A stretch of DNA of 64,000 nt, taken from Crossaster papposus. Its lineage: Eukaryota; Echinodermata; Asteroidea; Velatida; Solasteridae. This document shows, piece after piece, positions 43,123 to 55,214 of the stretch. Numbering within the stretch: position 1 is the stretch's first letter; each line of letters opens with the position of its first letter. Under the pieces are notes generated by a model. It did no database searches and was not told the origin of the DNA. It saw nothing but the letters and a program-made list of their open reading frames with translations. Location: assembly GCA_037893245.1 (NCBI GenBank), contig JBAIAA010000318.1, forward strand, positions 124,001-188,000, given 5' to 3'. The translations under genes and the position numbers were made by a program.

Positions 43123-43647
43123 CTATACTATGGGCGTTTACCAAACGGGGCTTGAGGCTTGAGGCTTGGGGCTAGGCTCGGGCTTGGCTTGGGCTTGGCT
43201 AGGCTCGGGCTTCATCACAAAGCAAAATGGCGGCCAAAACGATTCGTACGGTCAGGCTTCGGGAGGCTTCGGCTGGCGTGTGACTTCGGTTATCGATACT
43301 CGGCTCGGCGCGCATCGCGAACTGTAAATTGTTTTTTTTATCGCTGGTGATATGAAATTTCGTCTGACAAAGTTTATTCTTCGAAGGTTTTCAAAATATA
43401 CAATGAATTTTAGTAGGTATTTTTTGGAAATACGGTGGGGGGGGGGGGGGGGGGGGGGGGGTTGAAGTAGATGCCGAGTTGAGTGCTTCTAGATTTTGTC
43501 CAATGTATTGTCTTGTAGGCCTATTCATATTTGTAGTGTCTTCGAGGTGGGGTGGTTGAGTATCAGTACTTAGTACGAAATACTTCGAGGGTCACGTCTG
43601 AAGCACCAATTAATAAACACACCCCTGTGATAAGAATTCTCAGTTAA

Positions 43648-44268
43648 GGCCCAGTCCCATTGCCAATGACGCATAAATCACGCATAAATCACGCATAAAT
43701 CACGCATAAAATTGGTTTGTGCGTGATTGTTCGTGGAGAAATTGGTCATTTTCTGGGGTTGTGCGTGGTCAGAATCACCGATGAATCGCGTATAAACTGC
43801 GCATGTATCACTTACAATCACTGACAAAGAACATTCCACGCACAATAATAATTTTGGTAAGTGATTGTAAGTGGAACATACGTGGATTGTGCGTGTTTTG
43901 TAAGTGATATGTGCGTGTTCTGTAAGTGATTCGTCAGTGATGTGCGTGCTAGGAGCCAGTTCCTGACGCACAAGCACTGACGGAACACTGACAGAACACG
44001 GACATATCACGCACCTTCCACGTCCAAACTACGTACAAACTGCGCATAAACTGCGTATAATCGCGCACGTTGTGCGTGGAAAATTGTTTGAACCGTTCAA
44101 AACCGGCGATCGCGCACAAACCCGTCTCCGCGTACAATCACTTACAAAAACTGATGCTCCACGTGTGAAACACGTGGGATTTACACACATCACTGACGAA
44201 TCACGCACGAAGAAAATTTTATGCGCAATTCATGAGTAATTCGTGCGCAAGTGCAGTGGGACTGGGCC
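43648..44268. mobile_element. Word-array foldback element (GTGCGTGATT/AAGTGATT)
   Basis: GGCCCAGTCCCATTGCC at left and the near complement of GGCCCAGTCCCACTGC at right, with TTAA next to both ends. The body is filled with ACGCATAAATCACG, GTAAGTGATT and GTGCGTG words in both orientations. Confidence 0.8.
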
Positions 44269-44273
44269 TTTAA

Positions 44274-45459
44274 CACAGTACTGCAATTCACTGGTGCAGG
44301 ATTTTGTGCATTAATTAATACAACAATAATTAATTCCAGCAGTCAGTATCAATAACATTTTCAATGTCAATTTCAATATCTGTTTTCTTCTCTTTTTAAT
44401 TAATGCTGTTTTATTCAATAAATACAATTTCAATTACATATTAATGTGTGAAGACAAAGGTTATTTGAGCATGACATGGTAATGAAATAATGTTTCTTTT
44501 TAAAGGAATACTTCATTATGAGGTAACTTATTAGCATATCTTCCCAATTAGTTTTGTTTATCCTGAAGTTTAGGAAAGGCGTTCCAATAAAGTGCATTTT
44601 TACTGTACATACATGTACTGTTACAAATAAGAACATACGTTGTTCATTTTTAGAATCTTCAAAGTCATCATGGTTTATTCATTGGTCCAAAGTGTGATGC
44701 AAGATATTCATTATTTAATGCAAGTAGTGCATTCACATTTCACAATAAACAACATTTTCATCTTTAAAATGACAAGGAACAGGAAATTTAGCAATGTGAA
44801 GAACACCAGTCCAAACCAGTAAATTAAATATATATTGTTTTACTTTCGAGCGGAGTTCTATACATGTAAAGAATAATAAGATAAAAACATAAACACAAAT
44901 GTATGCCAATTGTGCAAACATGAGTCCAAAATTACCACATAGAAATAAAAGAGAGGAGCATGTTGTCAACTGTTTAAATATACATTTTACCATTCATACA
45001 AGTAGTATTTGCAATGACTGTCGTTTCCAGTCCGTTTGCTTTACTCCTTAAACAAGACATTAGGGGTGATGCTTTTTCAGAGGTGGAGAAAAAGAATGAC
45101 CCTTTATATACACTGTAATGTATAATTGTTGAGAGTGTAGAATTCAAGTTAACAGAAATCTTGGGGTGATCATGTGCCCCCCCCCCCCCCAATCTCCAGT
45201 ACAGTCTTTGAAGTTGTGCTGCAATGTCAGCCCTTATATTGGATCAACTGTAAACATTTATGTTGAATGCCCTAAAATATTCCTTGTATTATTTGTGTAT
45301 TAAAATATTCCTGTTAACTTGCATTTTTAAGCTCAATCTATTAAAATAGGCTATGAAAAATAAAGCAATGGGACAACTTTGCAAGTAATATTGTGGTGCT
45401 TTTTTAAACCCCAAGAAATAATCTATTTTTGAATTGAGATTTCCAAAGATTTGAGAGAT
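44274..45459. other. No gene recognised
   Basis: AT-rich interior of the 43131-53385 region; it could hold intron or 3' UTR of the candidate gene next to it. A C run lies at 45178-45190. Confidence 0.4.
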
Positions 45460-45617
45460 TCAGAGTAGCTGGAGACTGATGGCATAACCATTGCTTGTGT
45501 CATTTCTCTCTTGAACAAACAGTGGTACCATTGTAGCATGTCTCTCCATTATATGTAGCCTCATACAGCTGCCAGCCAGAAGGACTTCAGTGGTGCCTAG
45601 TTTAGGACTCTTGATTT
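45460..45617 (-). CDS. Candidate last exon, unknown protein
   Basis: Acceptor ATTCCTTTCAG, then a frame of 51 codons (SPKLGTTEVLLAGSCMRLHI, then MVPLFVQERNDTSNGYAISL) to a TGA. It is in phase with the candidate exon at 46119-46210. No family recognised. Confidence 0.35.
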
Positions 45618-46118
45618 CTGAAAGGAATATACAAGTGAAATGTTTAAATGATCAAAAAGTAATATAAAAGAAATGAATACAATGGCTGCTTGTTAGCAGT
45701 CTAGTTTTCAATCTTGCTGCAACAAAACGTAATCATCAGTGCTCTATTTTCAAAGATTTTCCATTCACAATGCTCTCATACAAGGGAAATGTTGTTTCGT
45801 CACTATAGTCGAATGATGCTAATAAATCAGTATATATACATGTACATATTTAAATATTGTTTTTGGGGGTTTCTTTGGGGGGGAGGGGGGGGGGGGGGGG
45901 GGTGTAAACAAATATGTAATATTTTTACCCTGCTGAGGTATCTGCCAGATTGTACAGGTGGGTTTATATTTGTGAATTTGTTTCTTCTCACGGAAAGCAG
46001 TGTACAGAGCTGACATACAGTGAGCACATCGCTAAAGTAAAGGGCAGAGCCCGTTATCTAATTTGCTTTATTCTGATGCAAAATTACATTAACTAGTGAT
46101 AATTGTTACAGGTCATAC

Positions 46119-46210
46119 CTGTGGTCATGTCATGGTGCATAGCCCTGTCTTGACACAACAGTTTATTTAAAGACCATGGTCCTAGTCTGGATGGCAATCG
46201 TGTACATGTA
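46119..46210 (-). CDS. Candidate internal exon of the same unknown gene
   Basis: Acceptor AACTACAG and donor GTATGACC bound a frame reading RLPSRLGPWSLNKLLCQDR then AMHHDMTT, ending in phase 1 as the next exon needs. Upstream exons were not found; a Ty3/gypsy element lies 204 bp upstream. Confidence 0.3.
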
Positions 46211-46413
46211 CTGTAGTTTCACTCCCATTTTTTACAAGTTCTATTCTAAAATTGCTTTTGCGTTTGAAAGCCAATTAAAAAGTGACTTTTCCAGCTTCAA
46301 GCAGTCATTGTTCTTCAGATTTGAACCCATTATTTTTTTATTTTAAGTGGTTTTGAAGAAAATGTGACTCAGTGTCTTACCCTTTTTGCACAGTCATGTT
46401 TATTGCAATCTTG

Positions 46414-46849
46414 TGTGATGGATTACCTATCCATCGGGATCATGTACTGACAAGAGCATCGGAATGATAGGAGTCAAACACAGCAACTTCCGTGCTCTAT
46501 AATTTATTACTACTGAACATTTACAGAAACTGCCGAAACCCCATGTAGTACAGTTTGTAAATAAGGACCAAGGTTTACTGGTCGAACAGTGGTCCAGTGA
46601 ACGAAGTAACGGTCATGACGGCACAGACGCTTGGAACGAAAGACACCGAGCGCGTGTGACCACTAGGCTTTATACAGTTGGGTAAATAACATGTTATTCA
46701 ATATTACATAACAGTAATCTACAATAATCCATTGAGTTAAGTATGTGATTCAATATTACGTAATAGGAATTAACAGGTGTTTCGGCTTTATAACAGGGTC
46801 TTTTAAATGTAAATAAATTAACAGCCAAGGGAAGGGTCACTACATCACA
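46414..46849 (-). repeat. 3' LTR of the Ty3/gypsy element
   Basis: 436 bp, bounded by TGTGATG and CATCACA. Nearly identical to 52276-52711. Plus-strand left flank is CTTG. Confidence 0.9.
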
Positions 46850-47146
46850 TATGCCCCTCCTTTTTCAATTGGCCTCCGGCCAATTCTTAATTAAAGGACA
46901 ATAATGTACAATAATTTTAAACTACATTATTAATTACAAAACTTGTCCACAAGCAAGTTTCATCACCGTCTCGTCAACTGAAGTATCATGGGAAACACGA
47001 TGTGCGCATCACCGATTTCCCAACTTCGAAGATAGACTCGTGGTGTCACTCAGGATCCGGATCCGATGTTTCTCTGTGTAGCTACTTGAGGAGTAGTGGA
47101 CATCACGTCAAACAATTTATTTGAATAAATACAGAATATGAATAAT

Positions 47147-50100
47147 TCACACTTTTGATTTACCAGTAATTCTCACTGGCTGATGCTGTAAATAATCTTG
47201 CAAGGTTTGGTTTAAATTTCCTGATGGTTCCCAGGTATTCTGAGCAATACCAAAACCTTTCCACTTAATCAAATAATACAGCTTATTATTGATAAATTTA
47301 CCACGAAGTACCTTTTCTACTTCGTATTCCTTTTGGGAATTTGGTGGATCTGGACCATCAGGTTTTGTGGACTGGTTTTGTTGCGTTTGTGTGGCCTTTA
47401 AAGGCTCAAACGAAGAAGCAGGACAATCTCTATCTTCTAATTGCTCTAATGGTTTCTGTTGAGCAATGTCGGTTGGTTTTTGTTCATTGGTTGGTCGCAA
47501 AAATCGATCATAAGCAAACTTCATACGGTTTACATGAATAGGGTTTTTGAGTAATTTGTTGTTCTCAAGATTCCTGACTCTGAAATTAACTTGTCCAGTT
47601 TGTTCGACCAACAAATAAGGACCGCACCAAAATTGTTGAAGTTTTCTTGAAAGCCCAGGTTGGGTTACAGGAATGTATAAATATACCACATCACCAACTT
47701 GATAAGGCACATCTTGAGTACGCATATCTCTATCATAACGTTTCTTCATTGAATCTTTGTTTGCTTGAAGATTTTGTTTTGATATTTCTCTCGTTACTTC
47801 CAACTGTGAAATTAGATCATGCAAATATTCTCTTACATGTCTATCTTTGTACTCTGGTTTTGGACATAATGATACATCTATTGGTAACACTGCTTCACGA
47901 CCATATAACAAGAAAAATGGGCTGAAACCAGTAGAATTATCAGCTGGTGTACTACGATATGCAAATTGAATTGCAGGAACAAATTTGTCCCAATTAGTCT
48001 GGAACTTATTTACATAGTGAGTAATAGTATCCAGAATAACTGCATTAAAACGTTCTTGAATTGCGTTACATTGGGGGTGATATGGGCTAGTATTTACTTT
48101 ATCTGTTTTCATGATCTTACAAACTTCACTCACAATCTTACTTAGAAAATTTGTTCCTCTGTCACTAAGTAAGATACGGGGGCAGCCGTGATTACAAATA
48201 ACTTCTCGAAAGAATGCAGTGGCTACAGTGATTGCATCTGTAGTAGGAATTGGAACTAAAATTGGCCACCTAGTGCAATGGTCAGAAAAACAAAGCACAT
48301 ATCGATTTCCAGAAGTTGTAATTGGAAGTGGGCCCAAAATATCTACACTTACTCTTCCGAATGGTTCGGAAACTTCCATAGTGAGCAATGGAGCAATAAC
48401 CTTATGCTTGGGAGTTTTTGTTCTGGAACAAGAATTACATGATCTTACCCAATTGTCTATGTCGCGGTGCATACATTTCCAGAAGTATCTCCGTTTTACC
48501 TTACTATACGTTTTGTGAAATCCAAAGTGAGCTGACAAGATATTATCATGACAATGGTAAAGAACAGTGTCACTAAAGTACCTGGTATATACAACTGAAT
48601 AATATCTTGTTCTGGCATTTTTCCTTTACGAGGAATATGCCATATGTGATACAAAATACCATTATTCACGAAATATTGATTTGCTTCCAACAACAGTTTC
48701 CGTGCTTCTTTGTCATTTTCTGGAATTATATTGGATTCCAACAGATCTATGATTGATTTAGAAAAATCGTCTTTTTGTTGTTCTTTTCTTACTTTATCCA
48801 AATCAATACTCTCATGAACATGTGGTACATTCTGAATATATTTGTCCATATTTGAACGAATACGTTTACCATATTGGTACTTGATGTTTCTTTGTTCACT
48901 TTCCCGACTTACTTGATGTACATTACAATTGGTTTCTGAAAAACAATTAAGTACATTCTCATTAAGTACATTACCATCATGAATAGATTTGTTAGGTTCG
49001 GTGTTGGGTTTCTGAATTCTACTCAATGCATCAACATTTGCTTGTTTCTTTCCTGGTCTGTGCTCAATATCGTAGTTAAACGATTGTAAGTATAACGACC
49101 AACGAGCCAAACGACCAGAGGAATGTTTTCCATTGAACAACCATTTCAATGCTTGATGGTCAGTGACAATTTTGAATTTACGAGAACCTATTAGGTATGA
49201 TGAGAATTTCTTGACACCTTCCACTACAGCTAACGCCTCTAATTCTGTAATTGCATAGTTTTTCTCAGCTGCAGTTAATGATCGACCACTATACGCTATT
49301 ACTCGTTCTTTGTCATTTTGTATCTGTGACAATACAAATCCCAACCCTTTGGAACTTGCATCAGTTTGTACAATAAATTGAGAACCATCAAATTGAGGAT
49401 AAGCCAAGATCGGAGGTTTTATCAGATGTTCTTTCAGCAATTTAAATGTATCGTCACATTCTTGTGACCAGACAAATTTTACATTTTTACGAGTCAAGGA
49501 AGTCAGTGGATAAGCTATCTTGCTAAAATCCCTAATATAACGTCTATAATATCCTACAAAACCTAAGAAAGTTCTTACTTCAGAAACGGTTTTCGGTGCA
49601 GGATATTCATGAATTGCATTCACTTTGTCTGGGTCGGTAGCGACACCATCATTACTCACAATATGTCCAAGATATTTCAACTTATCTTTAGCAAACGAAC
49701 ACTTTTTGGGTTGAAGTTTCAAGTTTGCTTCTCGAAATCTGTCGAATACCTGTCTCAAATGGTCTAGATGATCAACAAATAAGTTACTATAAACAATTAT
49801 GTCATCTAGGTACACAAGGCAAATTTTCCAATGTAAACCTCTTAAGACTTCATGCATTGTTCTTTGGAACGTACAGGGCGCATTGTGAAGTCCAAATGGC
49901 ATTACATTGAATTCAAATAAGCCATCTTGCGTAATAAACGCGGTTTTCTTTTTGACCTTTTCTTCTAAAGCTATTTGCCAATAGCCTGAAGCCATATCTA
50001 AGGTAGAAAAGAACGATGGCTTTCTAATACCTAGATTGTTAAAGGTATCCACAATATTTGGCAAAGGAAACGTGTCTCGCTTTGTTATGCGGTTCAATGC

Positions 50101-51195
50101 TCTGAAATCTATGCAAAATCTATACTCTCCAGATTTTTTTTTCACCATAACAATGGGACTCGAAAATGGGGAGGTAGATTCAGAAATTACGTCATTATCA
50201 AGCATAGTGTTAATATGTTCCCGTATGGTCTGTTGTAACAAAGGTGAATTCCTGTAAGGTTTAGATCGAATTGGAGGATTATTTCCAGTATTAATGTCAT
50301 GTTTTATCTTGTCATAATAGCCAAGTTTACTGTTTTGGGTTTGGAATACATCAGTATACTCGTTCAGTAAAGCTTCCATTTGAACTTTCTGGTCAGAATC
50401 TAGGTTTTCTGCTATATTAACTTTACTCAAAATTTCCTTTGTCTGATCAGAAAATTGAGGATCAATTTCGTTTGTTGTTAAATTACATTCCTGTTCAGAG
50501 TTAAAATCAGCAAATTTAGTAATGTCACTTTCTCCAATAGTACAGAAAGTACCAATTTTAGTACGAGGGTACAGTACTATGGGATTTTCAGATGGATTCA
50601 TTGCCATAATTATAACTTTGGTTGCAGAATCAAATTTTTGTGTACAAGAGATGGTTTTTGCAATTAATACACCTAAATTTTGGACATTTCGTCCTGTGCG
50701 ACATTCACCAATAATACCAGAAGGTAAGTAATTCTTAACTTTGGCATAAAAAACAATTTGCGATTTTGCAGGAATTTGAATTCGTTTTGTAGTCCGCAAC
50801 TGATTTTTGGTGTAGATTTTCAGTTTTGATTTACGAAAGTCAATTGTTGCTTTCTGAGAGTTAAGAAATTCCACACCCAAAATTATGGAACAACTAAGTC
50901 CACGAACAACAAAGAATGGTACAATAAATTCTGAGTTAGCAATACTGATCGGAACATGTACATAACCAACAATGTTAAGATTTCCTCCGTCAGCTATTTT
51001 TACAGAAGGAACCTTGGAGTTATAGAGACGTATTTTTCTCAATGATACGTTTGTCTTGAAATACTGTTCCGAAATCAAATTAGTCGTAGCACCAGTGTCA
51101 ATCAAACAATTCACGGTCTCTGGCCCGATGCAAATTGGAATTGTGCTTTTACTACTCAAATTAATTTCAATAGGATCATTTGGTTTTAATTTCAC
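47147..51195 (-). other. pol region of the Ty3/gypsy element (fossil)
   Basis: Recognisable parts in order on the minus strand: retropepsin (LIDTGATTNLI), reverse transcriptase (FCIDFRALNRIT, YLDDIIVYS), RNase H (QTDASSKGLG), HHCC zinc and DDE integrase (SVDILGPLP, LSDRGTNF, QERFN), and a C-terminal chromodomain (YLIKWKGFGIAQNTWEP). Chromodomains of this type are known to guide integration to particular chromatin. About one interruption overall. Confidence 0.9.
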
Positions 51196-51245
51196 GCCAT
51201 CTACTTTTGGTTTGATCCCTGGATTTTGGTTTGTAGATGGCTCTA

Positions 51246-52139
51246 TTAATTTAAAGCATATCCATCTTTATGAAGTCTGGAGAAACAATCTGTTTTTCTG
51301 TGACCATATTTTCCACATCTATGACAGACACCGTTAAATTTTACCTTCGGATTAACTGGTGCATACGATCTGTTACCTTGAGTTTGACGGTTATAATTTG
51401 TCTGAACTCGACCCTGCGAGGGTTTGTGTACAGCTTGAACTTGCTTTTCGATGTAATTTAATTGACACTGCATTTTGCTCAGATTCTCTTCTATTTTTAA
51501 GAATTGATCATCAGAGGTCTGATGAGGAGTAATAACATCAACATGTTTTGGTGGAGCCGAAATGCTATCAATGCTCTCTCCCAACCTGGCATAATCAATT
51601 GCTTCTGCTAAATTTTGTGGTTGTTTCGAAATAACAAAAGCTCTCAACGAGGATCTTAACCCGCGAACAAATCTGGCAACTTGTTCATTTTCTGAACGTT
51701 TTAGTTGTCGACTCCATTGAATAATGTCGGTGAGATAAGAATATATAGATTCCGATTCACCTTGGGAACGATCGGCAAGTTTTGCCTCACGCACCCAGCG
51801 AGCACTATCACCTTCATAAACCTGTCTAAGAGCACTAATCAAATTTGAATAGTCGGTTTTATCGCTGTCAGGCAACCCAGAATACCATACAGCAGCTGGT
51901 CCACAAAGACGCAAAGCTAAAGCCAACACTTTTTTGTCACTGGCATAATCACGTAATTTAGCATACGTTTCAAATCTACCAAGGAACAGATCAAGATCCT
52001 CGGTTCCAGAGTATGTGTCCTTAAATTTAAATTCGTATTTACTGGTCATTGTAGCAGAGTGTGAAATTACAATATACAAAAATACAAAGCAAGACAAATA
52101 TATCAAAGAGCACGAGAAATATTTCATATTTAATAACAA
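51246..52139 (-). other. gag region of the Ty3/gypsy element (fossil)
   Basis: About 297 codons with a capsid-like central part (DLDLFLGRFETYAKLRDYAS) and one zinc knuckle near the end (CHRCGKYGHRKTDC). It appears whole. Gag and pol lie in different registers, as is common in the family, where frameshifting or separate translation is used. Confidence 0.85.
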
Positions 52140-52275
52140 GTATATTTAAAGTGAAATACACTGGCCAAAGGAACACAAATGATTATATACATACCACACA
52201 TACAGACCAGCGGATCTCCGTCCCCGTGTGTGCCATCATGGCCGATACTCGTTCAACTCCGGATCTTCCACCATA

Positions 52276-52711
52276 TGTGATGGATTACCTATCCATCGGG
52301 ATCATGTACTGACAAGAGCATCGGAATGATAGGAGTCAAACACAGCAACTTCCGTGCTCTATAATTTATTACTACTGAACATTTACAGAAACTGCCGAAA
52401 CCCCATGTAGTACAGTTTGTAAATAAGGACCAAGGTTTACTGGTCGAACAGTGGTCCAGTGAACGAAGTAACGGTCATGACGGCACAGACGCTTGGAACG
52501 AAAGACACCGAGCGCGTGTGACCACTAGGCTTTATACAGTTGGGTAAATAACATGTTATTCAATATTACATAACAGTAATCTACAATAATCCATTGAGTT
52601 AAGTATGTGATTCAATATAACGTAATAGGAATTAACAGGTGTTTCGGCTTTATAACAGGGTCTTTTAAATGTAAATAAATTAACAGCCAAGGGAAGGGTC
52701 ACTACATCACA
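52276..52711 (-). repeat. 5' LTR of the Ty3/gypsy element
   Basis: 436 bp, same ends as the 3' LTR. Plus-strand right flank is CTTG. Confidence 0.9.
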
Positions 52712-52715
52712 CTTG

Positions 52716-53150
52716 TGTTTTTGTGTCATGCCGGTTGTCGGTTTTTCCCCAAACCATAGGCCCAACCCTCTTTCCACGAAGTTTTGCTTGCTGGTACATG
52801 TAAATACTTGCATGATTCCAAATCATGATTTGTCCTACTTGTATCATCGTCAAATTCATCCTCATAAAATTGCCTTTTTTGTTTGTACTAAATTGTAGTC
52901 TTATTCCTACGTTTAACCGTACACTCACGCAGTGGACTTCCCTGTTCCCAGCATAGCGTACGACAGCGGAATCAAACACACCGACAAAAACGCCGAGTTG
53001 TGGCCCAAAATATTGGCAAAATTAACATGGCAAGTCACTTACATTGTACACTGGAATTTCGCTTTGCCTGGCTCAGCTCCTGTGGCTGAAGGGTTGTTCA
53101 ATCGACGTCAAAATCCTTCAATATCAGCACAAAAGAGAAAATAAATGCCG
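52716..53150. other. No gene confirmed
   Basis: A minus-strand frame near 52930-53000 ends at a GTGAGT donor-like site, but no acceptor was found. Confidence 0.3.
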
Positions 53151-53425
53151 CACACAGTGTTTTTCAAGATGGCGATTCGCTGAAAGTTTTTACACCGTGA
53201 CGTCATCAAGCCCGGCGTTAGCCAGCTTTCGCGAGGCTTGGTGGGGCTTCGGAATACAGCCTGAAATCTAGCCCCGGGCTTACTTCGCGTAGCCTAGCCC
53301 GTCGTTTGGTATGAGGCTTCAAAATGGCGCCGCAAAAATCTAGCCTAAGCCTAGCCTCTAGCCTCCGTTTCGTAAAGGCCCTATAAAAGATGTTAAATTG
53401 TCCCTGGGCGCCGCCATCTTGGAAC

Positions 53426-55214
53426 ACAGGGCCGCGCCATCTTGGCGCGTGGTTGGCGCCATGTTGGCTTTTGGTCGGGCGACTCGTCGCCGCGCGTGTG
53501 TGCCGCCGGCGTCGGTGCGGCGGGGTGCCGGATCGTTCGCGACGGGGAATCCCCCGGGGAATAAGATTTAAAAAAAATCGTATTCGTCCGAAGTGAGATT
53601 TAAAAGAAACGGACGTTACCGATAAACGCGTAATCGCTTTTCGATTGCCTGTTGATGTCTGTGGGCCTTTTTGCGTGAACTATTGCGTTATTTTTGCATT
53701 GTCCTTGCCCGGAGTTAGGGCCGAAGCCTTCCCGAAATCGTACTACCGTAACTCGGTTACCAAATTGTTGGCTGTTTGCGATTAAGCGGCGGCTACATGC
53801 GTTACACGAAGCCTTCGCAAATTAATTGTATCCGCCTTGCTTGCGCGGTGGCCGAGTTGGTGCCGAGTTTGTTATTCGCCATTGGGCGGCCCACGTCACG
53901 TGTTATTTGAGCTGGTGCCCCGATTTATACTTCCTTGGTTTACTGCGGAGTAAACATAGTACCAGTTGAGCTCCGGCTTCGTTTTCGGGTTCGAATTCGT
54001 GCGCGTCTACCACGTTTCAGTCACAGGTTGGGAATGTTAAAAAATGATTTATTCCTTTCTTGTTGCCTTTTGGGCAAATTTCTTTGCTGCACATTGTCGA
54101 TACTTAAATATTACAACATTATCTGTCTCAAAACACTCCGAAACATATCGCTATTGCCTCAATTTCAACTTTGATCGCGCAAAAATGTCGCGAAATTGTA
54201 TGGCGATGGTGGATATGAATATGCAATTTAGAAACGTGACTGCATTACGTCAGTTGAGGGCGCACTGTCAGATGGCCGGCCTGTTGGGTTTTTTAATCAC
54301 GATTTTCACGATGATGTAAATCAGAAATCCCGAAGTGGTTCGTATTGTTTCCCGTACGATTCCTGTTAAAAAATCACGAGACGCAGGCAGCATGCAAGCG
54401 AAGATGGACTGCCTATTGAGTATTATTAGTTCGAAAGTCGGGAAGTATTTTTACAAAGATTGTTTGTTATTCAGAGTCGATGGTATTCTACGGAGCCACT
54501 AAAGGGACATATGACGAATAAAAATCACCGTTACGAAATAATTTGAGTATTTTATTTCGTGCACTCAAAATAACTTATTTCGTGAGCTCGAAATGTTTTC
54601 GTGGCCACGAAATGACTTCTTGCGCTCCAAGAATATCTGTTCGTGAGCTCGAAATAATTTCGTTTGCTCGAAATACTTTCTAGCTGGTACTCTACTCGCC
54701 AAGTTTCGCGATTTGTTTGTCATACAATCCATTATGTTTTTAAGACGTCAACAAGGTGTATCTATAAGTTGGGATTTCACCCAGCTAGCAGGTGCCGCGC
54801 GAAGCCCGGCATCCTGCTAGTACAATTAATTTGCGAAGGCTTCGCGTAACGCAATAGCTGCCGCCCATTCGCGAACAGCCAACAATTCGGCAACCGAGCA
54901 ACGGGATACGATTTCGGGAAGGCTTCGGCAAGGACAATGCAAAAATAACGCAATAGTTTACGCAAGAAGGCCCAAACACACCAACAGGCAATCGAAAAGC
55001 GACTGCACGTTTATCAGTAACGTCTGTTTCTCCTAAATCTCACCACGGACGAATAGGATTTTTTTTTGTAATCTTATTCCCCGGGGGATTAACGATCTGG
55101 CACCCCGCCGCACCGACGCCGGCGGCACACACGCACGGCGACGAGTCGCCCGACCAAAAGCGCCGCGTCTCTAAAACATGGCGCCAACCATGCGCCAAGA
55201 TGGCGCGGCCCTGT
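53426..55214. mobile_element. GC-rich foldback with the right half of the 2.2 kb element as its loop
   Basis: The arms (about 53426-53835 and 54822-55214) begin ACAGGGCCGCGCCATCTTGG and its complement. The loop, 53836-54821, is the near-identical partner of 42130-43122. The arms are very CpG-rich (53500-53560). Confidence 0.7.

Larger units (their letters stand above)
46414..52711 (-). mobile_element. Ty3/gypsy LTR retrotransposon, chromodomain-bearing (fossil)
   Basis: A 6.3 kb element on the minus strand with two 436-bp LTRs and a 4-bp CTTG duplication at its ends. A polypurine tract sits inside the left LTR and a primer-binding-like TGGTGGAAGATCC inside the right LTR. Internal order is gag, then protease, reverse transcriptase, RNase H, integrase and a chromodomain; no env is seen. 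The LTRs look nearly identical by eye, so the insertion is young. It is largely whole, with about one interruption in pol. Confidence 0.92.
43131..53385. mobile_element. Split word-array element (GGCTTGGGCTAGG) carrying later insertions
   Basis: 43131 opens GGGCGTTTACCAAACGGGGC; 53385 closes with the complement of GGGCCTTTACGAAACGGAGG. Both ends are followed inward by ~200 bp of GGCTTG, GGCTAGG and GGGCTT words. Removing the elements at 43648-44268 and 46414-52711 leaves about 3.3 kb. The pairing of the two ends is an inference. Confidence 0.45.

Noticed and set aside
52707-52979. 90-codon minus frame next to the LTR element
   Set aside because: A GTGAGT donor-like site lies within it, but no acceptor or recognisable domain, so I left it out as a gene.
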